The notes: generated by a model not told the origin, from the sequence alone. DNA of 64,000 nucleotides from Paguma larvata (GCA_030068075.1 CM057841.1:40527030-40591029); one strand, 5' to 3'; shown: positions 1-10,482, counted from the first letter of the stretch. Numbers and translations are program-made.

Positions 1-66
1 CACACACGTGCGCGTGCACACAAATGTACATACACATGTAAATGCATCTACATGCAAACACACACA
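1..66. repeat. Degenerate CA/TG-rich simple repeat
   Basis: The window opens in an imperfect alternating purine-pyrimidine tract of CA, CG and TG dinucleotides with ACATGTA-type variants. It is truncated by the window edge, so its full length is unknown. Confidence 0.7.
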
Positions 67-1380
67 GTCCAAGGAGGTAGAAATGATTCTAAAATAACAT
101 AGTCCACTTTGAATCATGGTGAACAAACTGTTATAATCCATTTATTACGATGAGCAAGGGGTAACGTAGTGCTCTCTGTAACTAGGTCAGGCACCAATTG
201 ATAGTCAACTCCACAGACCTAGAAGATTTAATGAGGAGGAGACCAGACAAAGACGGAAGATGGAAATAGTGCCCCAAGCACGTGTCCCCAGACTCTACAA
301 TCTGGCAGTGGGGCCCAGTTAACGCTATTTCTCTCAGACCAGAACCAACTTTCAGAAACTTCTGAGATAGGGTCAATAGTCCATGCCAAGCCGCTGAGGC
401 ATGGCTCTGGCAGCAGCGACCAAGCTGGAATTAAAAACAAAGGCTGAATCGCATGGAAATGGACCTCAGTGGAAACGCAGCCATGGCGAACGCGTAACGG
501 GGGACAGAGCGTTACAGCACGGGCAAGACATAAATAAAATAGCACTGCCAACCTAAAGTGGTGTCCACACAAGCCAGTGCCCTTTGTCGGGATCTCTGTG
601 TCACTGTTCCCGTCCCTTGTCTGTGCTGGGCAGTGTCGCTGGCACCTGCACTCAGGCTGGCAGATGGAGAGACTGGGCTTGTTAAATCCGGTGCCTACTC
701 ACTCCGCCGAGCAGCTCTTGACCACCTAGAATCTTCCTTGAGAGGCAGGATCCAGGGTGACAATGGCTATCTCCAACAGATTCCTTTCTTCTCTGATCTT
801 AGGGCATCTCCTGTAAGGACACCAGATGCTACAGAGCCGTGAGAGGGTGCAGCCCAGCTTTGTTCTGGACAGCCCGGAGCAGCAGCCTCCCAGGACAACC
901 AGAGAAGCGGCCGGCTCCCTGGCGCGGCTGGGAGCCCTGTGAATGAGCCACTGTGGTGAGACACACACCCACTGCTAATGAGTTCCGCACAGACCCAAGC
1001 CTGAGAGGCAGAGCAGAAGCACAGAGAGGGACTGGGTGGGGCCAAGATCGCCCACCTGGGCTCACTGGTGCCCCTAGCACAGCAGGGGGGATACTGAGAT
1101 AGCGGCCTTCCCTAGAACTAAAAGCCTCTTCTCCCCTCCCCTCCTGGCCCACTTAAAAAGAATATGGTAGCCAAAATTTTACGGATATTTCTAAAAAGCA
1201 ACTACCATCATGTGTGACTCTCATTCATTGTTTTAAAAAACATTCTAACATAAAAAATGTAAAAAGGGGCAGATTTTCAGAATAAAAAAAAAACTTGGCA
1301 ACCTAATACACATTGAAGAAAAAAGCGTGCATATATTTGCTTTAGAACCTTGAATATCATATAAATTCATTTCACACTGT
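67..1380. other. Unannotated intergenic/intronic stretch
   Basis: No repeat family or exon was recognised. The part from about 400 to 1,160 is moderately GC-rich with a few CpGs, and open frames cross it on both strands. Those frames overlap each other, start mostly at non-ATG codons and show no domain. The right part is AT-rich. Confidence 0.5.
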
Positions 1381-1382
1381 TC

Positions 1383-1625
1383 TACTCTACATTTGTGAAG
1401 TAGTAAAGGGGGTAGAGTCTGGAACCAAGTGGCCTGGATGTTAGTTTTGCCTCCTTCTACCCTCAGACAAGTTATCCCACTTCTGGGGACCTCCATCTCC
1501 TCATCACTAAAACGGAAATTAAAACAGTATCTCCCTCATAGGGTTCTTGTAAAAAGTGAGTCAGTCACTGCAGTAACGCCCTTAGCAGCTAGCAAGCCCT
1601 CAATAAATGCTATCTGCCCTGATCA
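1383..1625 (+). repeat. MIR SINE fragment
   Basis: The order of landmarks matches MIR in plus orientation: a TCTGGAACCAAGTGGCCTGG-like centre, an ACAAGTTATCC segment, a CTCATCACTAAAACGG segment like the MIR CTCATCTGTAAAATGG, a CATAGGGTTCTTGT segment, and a TCAATAAATGCTA end. It is heavily mutated, as expected of a pre-placental insertion. Confidence 0.8.
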
Positions 1626-1974
1626 TTAGCTTCATCATTAGTGTGATCTATGTTTGGCAGCAGAACTGAACTTGGAGCTTAAACGCCCAGGTTATAATAC
1701 AACATTCCTTATGTATAATCACAGTTGTGGGAAAGCCAATACTATAAATAGAGGTATGCAGGTCAAAATGGAAACAATTCCATGCAATTTCACTGACTGA
1801 AAAGTTAGAACACAGAGGAAATGGAAACCGAAGCTCCCAGACCCCCTCCAGTAATTTATCGTGCCCTCTCCCACAAGGAACCAAAAAGGAGGTCTCTGAG
1901 TACTTTTTTAAAAAAAAACTTTAAAAAGCATTTTGAAGATAACGCATTAGATATTTCTTATCATTGTTCACTGC

Positions 1975-2046
1975 CTTTTTTTGGCACTCTTAAATTTTGG
2001 ACCTGGAGTGAGTGACTCGCTCGCTTCATCCTAGCCCTGGCCCTGG
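1975..2046. mobile_element. Terminal part of an inverted-repeat DNA transposon (copy A)
   Basis: The segment contains TTAAATTTTGGACCTGGAGT followed by a CTCGCTCGC block and CCTAGCCCTGGCCCTG at the right edge. Its reverse complement matches the left end of the copy at 33,720 (CAGGG..CTAGG..AAAATTTAAG order). Only one terminus is clear. The inner AT-rich part may extend left to about 1,900. The superfamily is not assigned; a non-autonomous, hAT-like MITE is my inference. Confidence 0.55.
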
Positions 2047-2107
2047 CTGGAAGGTAAGTCTTCCTCTTTCCTGGCATTCTTTCCTCAGAGAGTCTTCTCC
2101 CACTGTT

Positions 2108-2236
2108 AGGTCACCTGGGGACCTTATTAAAATGCAGATTCTGCTCCAGAAAGTCTGAGACAGGGGGCTGGGGTCCTGCGTATCCAATAAGTGCCCAGGT
2201 GATGGCCAAGATTGTGCTGAGGCTTGGGACACTGGC
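2108..2236 (+). mobile_element. MER5A-like hAT-Charlie DNA transposon remnant
   Basis: The segments GTCACCTGGGGACCTTATTA, AAATGCAGATTCTG, CCAGAAAGTCTGAGACAGGG and GTGCCCAGGTGATG occur in the order known for MER5A (non-autonomous hAT-Charlie element). The outer termini are eroded. Confidence 0.7.
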
Positions 2237-2671
2237 AAGAGGAAATAAATACCTGATATTCATTTCGGTGTGTCTCTTTGATGTCCTGGTTGTTTGCAGA
2301 CAACTTGGAAACTCTTTCATTATTCATGGGAACTGCTGTTGTTAAATCTGCAGCTAAGTCCTGGACCCGGAGGCAGGGAACATTTGTTGTTTTGTTTTGT
2401 CCTAAATCAAACAAATACAACAAAGCAAATACCCATTGACTCCTAGTGACTGCCCTTTGGGGAGTTCATTTAACTTTCTATTTCCCTTGTTCCTCTACTG
2501 GATTGTGAAAGCAGGGGCAGGAATATCACAGAGACTGGGGCTGTGCATTGGTTAGCACTGCAAAGGCACCCAGGCTCTAAAAGGAACAAGTTGTGAGTAA
2601 TAAAACAGCCCCAAGTCAGTATACCTGCCTCAGCCATCTTTCACTCCCCTTCATTAAAACTCCAAGGGACA

Positions 2672-2879
2672 GGGTGCCTGGGTGGCTCAGTTGGTTAAGT
2701 GTCTAACTCTTGACTGTGGCTCAGGTCATGATCTCAAGGTTTGTGAGTTGCTCAAGCCCTGCCACAGGCTCTGGGCTGACAGTGTCGAGACTGCTTGGGA
2801 TTCTCTCTCTCCCCCTCTTTCTGCCCTTCTCCTGTTCTCTCTCAAAGAAGAAATAAATAAGCTAAACAACAACAGCAAC
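2672..2879 (+). mobile_element. Carnivoran tRNA-Lys SINE (CAN-SINE), plus
   Basis: The head GGGTGCCTGGGTGGCTCAGT includes a pol III A-box-like TGGCTCAGTTGG. A GGTCATGATCTCA block follows, then a pyrimidine-rich region (TCTCTCTCCCCCTCTTTCTG) and an AAATAAATAA tail. Flanks AAAACTCCAAGGGACA (2,656-2,671) and AAAACACTCTAAGGGACA (2,880-2,897) look like an imperfect target-site duplication. The B-box region is mutated, so activity is unlikely. Confidence 0.93.
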
Positions 2880-2911
2880 AAAACACTCTAAGGGACAAGC
2901 AAGAACACAGA

Positions 2912-3070
2912 ACTCCGGACTCTAGGGACCTGGGGTTCATATGAAGGGTCCATCACTTACTAGCTGTGCTACCTCAGGCAAGTGACTTAATCACTCTGAA
3001 CCTTGATTTCTGTCTCTGGAATGTGATGTGAATGGTGTCTACCTTACAGAATTATTGCTCTGACGCAATT
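2912..3070 (+). repeat. MIR SINE fragment
   Basis: CATCACTTACTAGCTGTGC followed by GGCAAGTGACTTAATCACTC is the diagnostic MIR core, with a diverged 3' part ending in a TTACAGAATTATTG segment. It lies directly left of the first copy of a local duplication (3,084-3,202). Confidence 0.88.
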
Positions 3071-3083
3071 CATACATACGAAT

Positions 3084-3202
3084 GTAAGATACATGAAAAA
3101 TGACTTTTCCCAAAGTCCAAAAAAGCACCCAACAAGTTGAAGATTAATAAGAAGCTCTGGCAGATGTACCCTTGTTTGTAATTTTCTCCCGTATCGCCAA
3201 GT
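3084..3202. repeat. Local duplication pair 1, left copy
   Basis: A segment including TTCCCAAAGTCCAAAAAAGC and GATTAATAAGAAGC recurs about 1.28 kb to the right at 4,351-4,477, with the same block order. By eye identity is roughly 70-80 percent. Both copies follow MIR-like sequence, which points to an old duplication of a larger unit rather than two dispersed repeat insertions. Confidence 0.6.
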
Positions 3203-3416
3203 CCAAGCCTTTCTCAGAATGTGTGTGTGTGTTTCAAAGAGTATTTTTCTTTGGAAACCTTTCCTAATTATTGTACAGAATAATGCAAAAATTATTAGGG
3301 AAATAGTCATCTTCCATCCTTAGGTGGAAGAAATGGTTAATATTTTTTATTAAAATATGTACCTGGGGGTATCCTTGAGAAAGGAATCAAGCATCCCTGT
3401 AGACACGCAGGCACGC

Positions 3417-3456
3417 ACATGCACATTCACTCTCTCTCTCAGTCTCTCTCTCTCCT
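3417..3456. repeat. CT-rich simple repeat
   Basis: Short CACTCTCTCTCTC / GTCTCTCTCTCTCC polypyrimidine microsatellite. The open frame through it is a consequence of the repeat and is not a gene. Confidence 0.8.
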
Positions 3457-4199
3457 GCTCACCTCCCCTGCGTCCCACAGCCTCCAGCCCACCCAGAGCC
3501 CTGTGTCTTCCACATGGTGGATCCTAGCTTGTGAGGCTGGTAATCTGCTCATCTCCCCACCATGTGGGGGTGCATTGCCAGACTGCTCTGCCAGCGTGAC
3601 TAAAGCGAAGGGGCCGAGGTCTGAAGGAAAAGGCCATCAGCCAGACTTTTCATTTTCACTGTGCTAGGGGTAGAACAGCAGACAGACTTGCTTATCTCGG
3701 AAAGAGAAACAGCCACTCAGGCAGAGGATCACAGGAATCCACATGTGACCATGGCCTCTTAGAGGACACTGTCAGCCCTTTCCCTACACTCCATGTGGGG
3801 CGAGGGGGCAATCTTCATCAAATCCTACTTATGGGACAGCTGCGTCACTGCCCCTGTAAACAAGCCCCTAGACTCCCATTCAAGCATTGTTGCAAATGTT
3901 CCTCTTCTGGACACTCTTGCTCCAGGCTGTGGGCCACTGCAAAGAACCCTTCTTCCTTTAGGGATTCCTCTGTCTAAACAGGATTTATGCTGATCCCTTG
4001 GCAAGGATCTTTGAATCACTGCCTTTCATAGTATAGCAGAAGAGTATTTCAGGAGAATCTACCTCTAACAAGCCATACGTTCCTGAAGATTTATCCGTCT
4101 TGATATGGACACAGCCTGATGTTCCCATGATACTGTCTCAACTGGACAAGTTGTTGCTGCTGTCCCTGCAAAGCCAGTGCAACAGACATGGCATTGAAT
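3457..4199. other. Unannotated unique sequence
   Basis: Moderate GC. Several short frames overlap around 3,790-4,020 on both strands, none with a recognisable domain. No repeat family is recognised. A CCAT-to-CATG-rich stretch near 3,780 has no evident promoter context. Confidence 0.45.
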
Positions 4200-4350
4200 G
4201 GATTAGCGGTTGTTTAACCTCTCTGAATAAATGGCCTCATCTATAACATGGAGATGATTAGGTCTTATTCCTGGGGCTATCATTAAGGTTGGTTTAAAGA
4301 AGTTCATTAAGGAGGTTATATCGTTGTCGTGAGATAACTCATATATATGT

Positions 4351-4477
4351 ATATAGGATACATTAGCAATAGGAGTACGTTTCCCAAAGTCCAAAAAAAG
4401 CACCTAGGGAGTTGGGCATTAATAAGAAGCCCCATGAAGATACCCGTATGTGTAATCTCCCCCTGGTGTAATCAAGT
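4351..4477. repeat. Local duplication pair 1, right copy
   Basis: TTTCCCAAAGTCCAAAAAAA, CATTAATAAGAAGCC and TACCCGTATGTGTAATCTCC align with the left copy at 3,084-3,202. The sequence before it (about 4,205-4,290: TAACCTCTCTGAATAAATGG, CTCATCTATAACATGG) is a diverged MIR 3' half, as is the sequence before the left copy. The duplicated unit therefore probably includes the MIR. Confidence 0.6.
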
Positions 4478-4865
4478 ACCTAGTGTACCCACACCTGGTT
4501 TATGGATGTGGCTCAACACACAGTACCTATTATATTTGGCGAAGGAGGTGGGATAAGAAAGAAATGGCATTGACTGGGGCTGCCTAGCGCTCTGCCTTCA
4601 GGAAGGGCTAGGAGTCTCTGGTCCCGGGCAGAATGAGATTAGCCCACCCGTGCCTCTGAGAGTCTGTCAACGAGCTGCCTCCCCCTCTGAGGTACAGTGA
4701 TTGTGTTACAGCAAAAGGAGCACAAATTCTGCCTCACCACTCCAGCACTTGTTAAGCTCAAATTTCGTTTATACCAATTCTAGACAATTTTCTTTGATTT
4801 ATCTCCTACACACCCTCTTCCCATTCCTGCATCCCAGCTTGAGAGGCATGGCTGTCTTCCCTTGT

Positions 4866-5278
4866 TCTTTTTCTCTTTCACAGGAAGATGCCGACAGACC
4901 AAAAAAGAAAACCCTCCCTCTCCGAGGCTCGCCGAGCTGCTTCCTCACCCAGAGGAGCCATCAATAACTTCTGTCAATGGCTCACAGTCTGAAAAAAAGG
5001 AGGACAGGTGGAAAAAAAGACAGAGACGAGAACAGCTCTCGCTGATGGAGCCCATCCTGGGAGCGTGTGGTATTTCTAATGCCACAGACACACGGAAAGA
5101 GTTCTGGGGCACTCCATTTTTTAAGGGGCAACTAAGTTTCAAGAGTCTAAACAACCCAGCAACAGACATCGAGGGAGTTATCAGGGACATAATTGGACTC
5201 CATACCTGCCTGACTGCACACTCTCTTCACTTTTCACTGCACTGCATTACATGTGATTGCGAGAAAAACCCGTAGGCT
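4866..5278 (+). other. Exon-like segment behind a good splice acceptor (speculative)
   Basis: A polypyrimidine run ending TTTTTCTCTTTCACAG, followed by GAAG, is a strong-looking 3' splice site, with the cut after 4,883 or so. One frame stays open from there to a stop near 5,275. It is Lys/Glu/Arg-rich in the middle, ends with Cys/His residues, lacks an ATG near the start and matches no family I recognise. An AATAAA lies at about 5,706. This could be a terminal exon of a lncRNA or unannotated transcript, but isolated acceptor-like sequences are common by chance. Confidence 0.15.
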
Positions 5279-5599
5279 CTCATTCCTAAGCAAACACTCC
5301 ATGCAAAGGTCACTTAGAAGTAAACACACCAGCAGGTGTAACTTCCGACTCTACCATTCCAACATCTGAACACTTGAAAAATCACTTACTCTCTCTAAAT
5401 GTCAGTTTTTCTTTTCTGAGGGAAAAAAATGGGTATAAGCATCTTTTATTGATGATTTCACATGGATAAAATTAGATAGTGGAACCAAGAGCCTGGCAGA
5501 ATGGTAGAAGCTCATTGCATGTGTGTACCCTCCTTCCTTGGCTTCAGGAAAAAAAAAAAAAAAGTTTTATTATTCGGGCACATAAGTGAAAATTTAATG

Positions 5600-5690
5600 T
5601 AAAGAGAATACTTAATAATAGAAATGAGGAAACTGACTGGTCTAATTGTGCAAGTGGTACTCTAATGGCAACAACATAATGGTAATTGAG
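5600..5690. repeat. Local duplication pair 2, left copy
   Basis: ATAGAAATGAGGAAACTGAC, GGTCTAATTGTGCAAGTGG and TACTCTAATGGCAA recur about 962 bp to the right at 6,570-6,655, with only about 6 or 7 mismatches in 54 aligned bases by eye. The flanks diverge quickly, so the duplicated unit is short or its edges are eroded. Confidence 0.65.
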
Positions 5691-5699
5691 AAAAGAAAA

Positions 5700-6560
5700 A
5701 GGGAAAAATAAAATTAGCAAATGTTTACGTCCCACACACATCGTCTCCTAACATGTTTCGTGTAGTTCAGACAAGGAAAAAGTGAATTATGAGGTATCTT
5801 CAAAGGAACTGTACAGGATTTGCAATCAACGCAATATGCTTAACGGAGGAAATCCCTTTGAATTAAATATTAAGCCATTACACAGCTACAGAACTCAGCC
5901 ATATCAAGTTTCACAAATATTTGATGGGGTATATAAAACAGCATTAACATCACGGAGTTTGCTATTCTGTTCATCCTGGAGACGTTGCAGCATCTTACTT
6001 GTGCCTATCAAGGATAAAGCAGACTCTTCTCAGACACTTTCGCTTCAATTTACGTTAGCCAGAACTGCATTTGTACGTTCTCTGTGTGCTTAACACCCGC
6101 GCTGGCTTCCTTCACAGATATGGAAACACAAAGTTGTTTAGTTTAAGTGTTTCTGAAGCAGAAGGTGGCAATTGTGTTGATCCTCTGATTCTCGGGCTAT
6201 AATCACTTGCTCTAGCAATCCCTTCCCCACTCCCAGGAGATGCATTATGACTGAAAGCAAATTACGGCATCGTCTGTTCATTCTTCTGGACACTTCTTTC
6301 CTATACATATTCTGACGATCTATAAAAGTCAAACAACTCCCCCTGACGCTGATAGCGAAGTCGAGAGAACGGAGACGGAGTCTGCGATGGTGCTTGTCTA
6401 CAAGACTTTATAGTATCTCGCTTTCACTCAGCTGTTTCCGTGTGTAGAAAAACAGTTCACACATGTGAGTAAACATGCATGTACTTACTTGAGCTCAAAA
6501 CTTCCGCCCAATGCTTGAGAAATGTGATGCATTAGTGTTCCTGGTGGCAGCAGGCAGTTA
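5700..6560. other. Unannotated interval between duplication copies
   Basis: Contains a 312-base open frame at 5,782-6,093 that begins with ATG but has no recognisable domain, and the rest is AT-rich unique sequence. A CpG-containing patch at 6,345-6,400 (GATAGCGAAGTCGAGAGAAC) stands out a little against the AT-rich surroundings. No repeat is recognised. Confidence 0.4.
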
Positions 6561-6569
6561 ATGTATCAG

Positions 6570-6655
6570 GAGTGATAGAATAGAAACGAGGAAACTGCCT
6601 GGTCTAATTATACAAGTGGTACTTGAATGGCAAAAAAAAAAGAAAAAAGAAAAAA
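6570..6655. repeat. Local duplication pair 2, right copy
   Basis: ATAGAAACGAGGAAACTGCC, GGTCTAATTATACAAGTGG and TACTTGAATGGCAA match the copy at 5,600-5,690. An A-rich tract with G interruptions follows (6,631-6,657), and then GAGTGGTACTCTTCGG, which echoes the same GTGGTACTCT word of the left copy. Confidence 0.65.
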
Positions 6656-7024
6656 GAGTGGTACTCTTCGGTGTTCGCATTAGTGAAGACATTACTTTGT
6701 GTTATGCCGTTACTCTAACAAAGGCATAGAGTCCCCAAAGGAAACCACGGATTCCCCTATTAAAACACAGTTGAAAAAACTCGTCACGATGGGAAAAACT
6801 GATATATATTTTTTTTCCAGAAACTTTTCATGATGGTGTTTTCAATCTCAAAATATAAATAATTCTAATCTAATAGATGTTCTGATCAATAAATCATCAA
6901 GCATTTATCAGGTGCAGCTTTCTGCTGAAATTTGCACAATCAAGGCAGGTAAGAAAGAGAGGTTCGTGCAGTGAGGATCCCGGAATCAGTAACTCAGACC
7001 GAGGTCAGGTCCTCATAGCACAGG

Positions 7025-7150
7025 GGAGAAAGCTGAGGAAACAAACTATGGAACTAACACCATTGGGGGAATTTGTGGCCGAGGCTAACCTAGAACCCAG
7101 GGCTCCTGACTGCCTGACTTCAAGCAATGTATTAACTGACTGTTCTTTGT
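7025..7150 (-). repeat. MIR fragment, minus
   Basis: GAAAGCTGAGGAAACAAACT and GAACCCAGGGCTCCTGACTG correspond to the reverse complement of the MIR core (GATGAGGAAACTGAGG..GAACCCAGG..CTGACT order). Diverged but in the right order. Confidence 0.6.
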
Positions 7151-7356
7151 CTCCAAGCCTGACAACAATTTCAAAACCGACACCGGCTTGTAAGTGAAAA
7201 GTGACATCAGCCCAGCGCGATATGCCTGCACTACTTCCTACAGACTAGGAGCTTTCTGGCCGTGTGAAGTTCCAGACATTGTCATCAACTTCATGAACTT
7301 TGACAAAGCCTTCCATGTGCAGGGACATTGTGAAATTTATTCAGGCAGCAACTATT

Positions 7357-7547
7357 TATTTTTCAGTGTATTTATTTTGAGAAAGAGTGAGGACGAGTGG
7401 GGAACGGGCAGAGAGAGGGGGGGAGAGAGAATTCCAAGCGGGCTCTGCACTCCACGATAAGCTGGATGAGGGGCTTGGTCATGAGATCGTGACCTGAGCT
7501 GAAATCAAGAGTCAGATGCTTAACCGACTGAGCCACTCAGGTGCCCC
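7357..7547 (-). mobile_element. Carnivoran tRNA-Lys SINE, minus, with exact target-site duplication
   Basis: Read on the minus strand it starts GGGGGCACCTGAGTGGCTCA and runs through the tRNA-like head to a TAAATA-type tail. The 15-base duplication CAGGCAGCAACTATT is perfect at 7,342-7,356 and 7,548-7,562. It interrupts an older repeat (7,330-7,780) that continues on the other side with ATGAGCATGCACTGTATTCC. Confidence 0.95.
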
Positions 7548-7562
7548 CAGGCAGCAACTATT

Positions 7563-7780
7563 AATGAGCATGCACTGTATTCCAGTGCTGGGGATACGAT
7601 GGCTTATACAATAAATCTCACTGTCTGCATGAAGCTTATAATCTAATGAGTGATTACTAATAGATAACAAATAGGAAGGAACAGCTGCTATAGGATAGTT
7701 GGTCAGAAAAGCTTCTCCAACAGATTTATTTAAGGATCGGAAGCCTTGAAGAACAGGAAAGAGTAAGCCATGAGAAAAAA
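7563..7780 (+). repeat. Old L2-like repeat interrupted by a SINE
   Basis: GCATGCACTGTATTCCAGTG, GGGGATACGATGGC and CTGCATGAAGCTTATAATCT follow the order typical of L2-type mammalian repeats (tgtgccaggcactg..ggggatacagtgg..tggagcttacaatct). The left end is cut by the SINE at 7,357-7,547. The family name is tentative. Confidence 0.6.
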
Positions 7781-7944
7781 AAAAAAAAGTATTTTTAAGT
7801 ACGCTATTTTTTCCTATCATGGTTTTCTTTGAATTTTATCATACAGAAAACATTAATTTTCCCCCAAGATGTTTTCCGAATATACATATTTGGGTATATG
7901 TTTATATGTATGGTTCTTACTTTTATACTTGTAATGAAATTCAT

Positions 7945-7992
7945 CTCACCCTGTGTGTGTGTGCCTGTGTGTATGTATGTGTCTGTGTTTTC
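7945..7992. repeat. Imperfect TG simple repeat
   Basis: A TGTGTGTGTGTGCCTGTGTG tract followed by TATGTATGTGTCTGTG. The two short frames that overlap it are repeat by-products. Confidence 0.8.
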
Positions 7993-8039
7993 CAATCAGC
8001 ATTCAGCTGTGAGTCTCCCAGATTCTGTGATTAGGTTTT

Positions 8040-8430
8040 GATGCTTAAACTCCTTAGCATGGCCTGAAAATGGAAAGCCTTTCACCACCTGGCGTCTCTC
8101 ACCTTTCTTGATTCAACTGGCCCCTCTGCCCTGCAGAGTGCACGGTCCGGTCACGCCAGATCAATTTCATTCCTTCAACATGCCAGGTATGTTTATGCTT
8201 CTATCGTTTGCACTATGCGAAATGGAATGACCTTCTTTCCCTTATCCACGAGGCAAATTTTATTTCGGTCCTTAAAATCTATCTCTTCTTTCAGCTTTCT
8301 CCGCCTGACTCATCAAGTGGAATTAATTGATCAATCTCCTGAAAGCCTCTCTTTGCTTTTTATAAATCTGACTTCACATTTCATTATGATTATCCATACA
8401 ATTCTTAGGTTTTATTTATTGATACTTTTC
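8040..8430 (+). repeat. L2 LINE 3' region, left part
   Basis: Pyrimidine-rich L2 3'-region sequence: CTTTCACCACCTGGC, CTTGATTCAACTGGCCCCTC, TTCCTTCAACATGCCAGG, and later AAGCCTCTCTTTGC. The expected end of the element appears at 9,295-9,420, after an inserted L1. Confidence 0.55.
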
Positions 8431-8439
8431 TGATTACCA

Positions 8440-9290
8440 GACAATGCATCCTCAGTGTCAAAATGTGGGGAAATAAAATGTATAAATGACAGCATATGCA
8501 TTTCCTTCCACTATATTCCCCCTATATTTAGACAGTTGAGATCTTCCTTCTATTCATCTGACTTGGTCACTACTAAACATTCTCTGGGAATTCTGCTTCT
8601 CATGGTAGCATAATGGCCTGTCAGATGTACAACAAACTACATAACCATTTATCCCCCTACCATTGGGTTACTTGGGAGTTTAAAAAATTCCTATTATAAG
8701 TAACAATGTGGCAAACTTAACTATACATTAATCTCTGTCTACATACACACTTATTCTGAATCCCATATTTGGGTATTTTGTTTATTTGGGTTCCCACATA
8801 CCCATCCATTCTAAGAATGGACACTTAGAAGAAAAACTGCTGGGCCCAGAAAGGTGAGATTTTAAACCTCTATGTACATACTGCAAATTAATTCCAGAAA
8901 AGATATTTTAACTAATACAGCCTACCAACATTATAATGCAATGTCCATTATACTCTCCCTGCCCCGTAATGGTAAACACCCCTGCACTCACAGATTTTTT
9001 TTTAAAGGCATAAAGGCATCGTGGCTTGAATTTCTCTTTCTTTGAATAGTAACACAGTTGCACTCTTCATGAGTGATGGCATTTTTCTCATCCAGTTACA
9101 AGAGCTCTTTATTCAAATATGAAAATACTTCCTTAGGTCGTATTTGTTCTGAGGGTCCCCCAGATTTGCTCCTTAGTCATAATTTTCCTTATGATATTTT
9201 TGATGTACAGAGTTGGCAGTTTAATTTGTCCATTCTTTTCTCTGTCATTTTTTTTTCCTTAATGATTGTTTCTTCACTTGCCTGGCTCCC
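8440..9290 (-). mobile_element. Old L1 (L1M/L1ME-type) 3' fragment, minus, inserted in L2
   Basis: The sequence AAAACTGCTGGGCCCAGAAA, then GTACATACTGCAAATTAATT, then CAGCCTACCAACATTATAAT resembles the reverse complement of an L1M/L1ME 3' region (the ctgggtcaaagg..attgccaaattg..ccaccagcagtg order). It separates two parts of an L2. The boundaries are approximate. Confidence 0.6.
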
Positions 9291-9294
9291 TGAT

Positions 9295-9420
9295 GTCCCA
9301 TGACCTCCATTAGGACAGGTGTCCTACTTTATTCATCTTTGTGTCTCCAGCATTTTACGGAATGGCAGTGCCCGGAATAGAATCATCACTTGATAAATCC
9401 TTGCCAGATTGTATTGTATT
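9295..9420 (+). repeat. L2 LINE 3' end, right part
   Basis: TAGGACAGGTGTCCTACTTT, ATTCATCTTTGTGTCTCCAG and AGTGCCCGGAATAGAATC match the L2 3' terminal pattern (gggcaggg..tttgtctgt..tccccagc..gcctggcac). It is probably continuous with 8,040-8,430 before the L1 inserted. Confidence 0.65.
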
Positions 9421-10450
9421 GTATTTTCTTACTAATGTCATCTCTCAAATGATTTGCTTTTATATATTAAAATGCACATATTTATAATTTACATATATAT
9501 TGAATATATTTAATATTGGATAATACTGCCTATATCTTTCTATATTCAATATTTCAATATTTCTCTTAAATATTTAAATTGATCCATTAAACCACGTATT
9601 CTGAGAATTGGTATAAAAATTTAATGGTGGTCCAAGGATGAGCCATTCCCTGTAATGATAATGATACAATGGCTCTCGCACGAGGTAGGGAGGGAGTATC
9701 CGCTGTTGACTGCAGTGCAACAGAGCCTATCAAAAGGCTGGGGTACTTTGATTATCTTTCAGAGTAGGACGTTATTTGTCAGTACCAAAACCCAGAACAC
9801 CCCAAAGGGAACCCAAATATACTTTTTTATTCTTTAAACTGTAAAGACATGATTACCACTCAAAAGTTTTCACTCTGAATATATTCTGAAACAAAGCTTA
9901 TTAATTTCAAATGTCTATGCCCTTTATTGATGTGTTCTGAAATCCACTGAAAACATAGGTGTGGCCTGTAGTGAGACATAGTGCGAATGGATTCACGGAA
10001 GTGTCATACAGAGTCTACACAGCACACCAGAGAGGGAGGGGAGCATAAGACAGAGAAGGTGTCAACAAGCACTCGGGTCCATGTACTGTGCCCAGTGCTT
10101 CGCCAGTGTTGCTGCTTCCCATTTCAGTCAGGGCTCACCTAATATCTCTCACTTTCCCCACCACTTGGAGTAAACCACAGAGCTGCTGGCCCACCCACAT
10201 CCTTTACAAGGTAGTTCAGCTTCCGGAGCTAAACCAGGTTAAACCCCCAGCGGCACCGTGGTATCTGTCCCAGTGCAGGACTCAGCTGAGCTCTGTCTGC
10301 GCAGGTGCTAACAAGGAATCTCACCCTTTAACAGGTGATAGCTACGTAGAGAGGAAGGGGCAAGGACCCAAGCCATGCCCGAGGTTCCCCTACTCCCCAC
10401 AGGACAGGGTAGACTAGTAGGCCCCTCATCATGAGAGGAGGAACGGCTGG
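9421..10450. other. AT-rich unannotated stretch
   Basis: From 9,460 to 9,560 the sequence is almost pure A/T with ATATATTGAATATATTTAAT-type words. The remainder is unique sequence. The two short frames at 9,655 and 10,088 have no recognisable domain. No exon signal was seen. Confidence 0.45.
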
Positions 10451-10452
10451 TT

Positions 10453-10482
10453 AGAAAAACAAGGGCAAAAAAAAAAAAGAAA

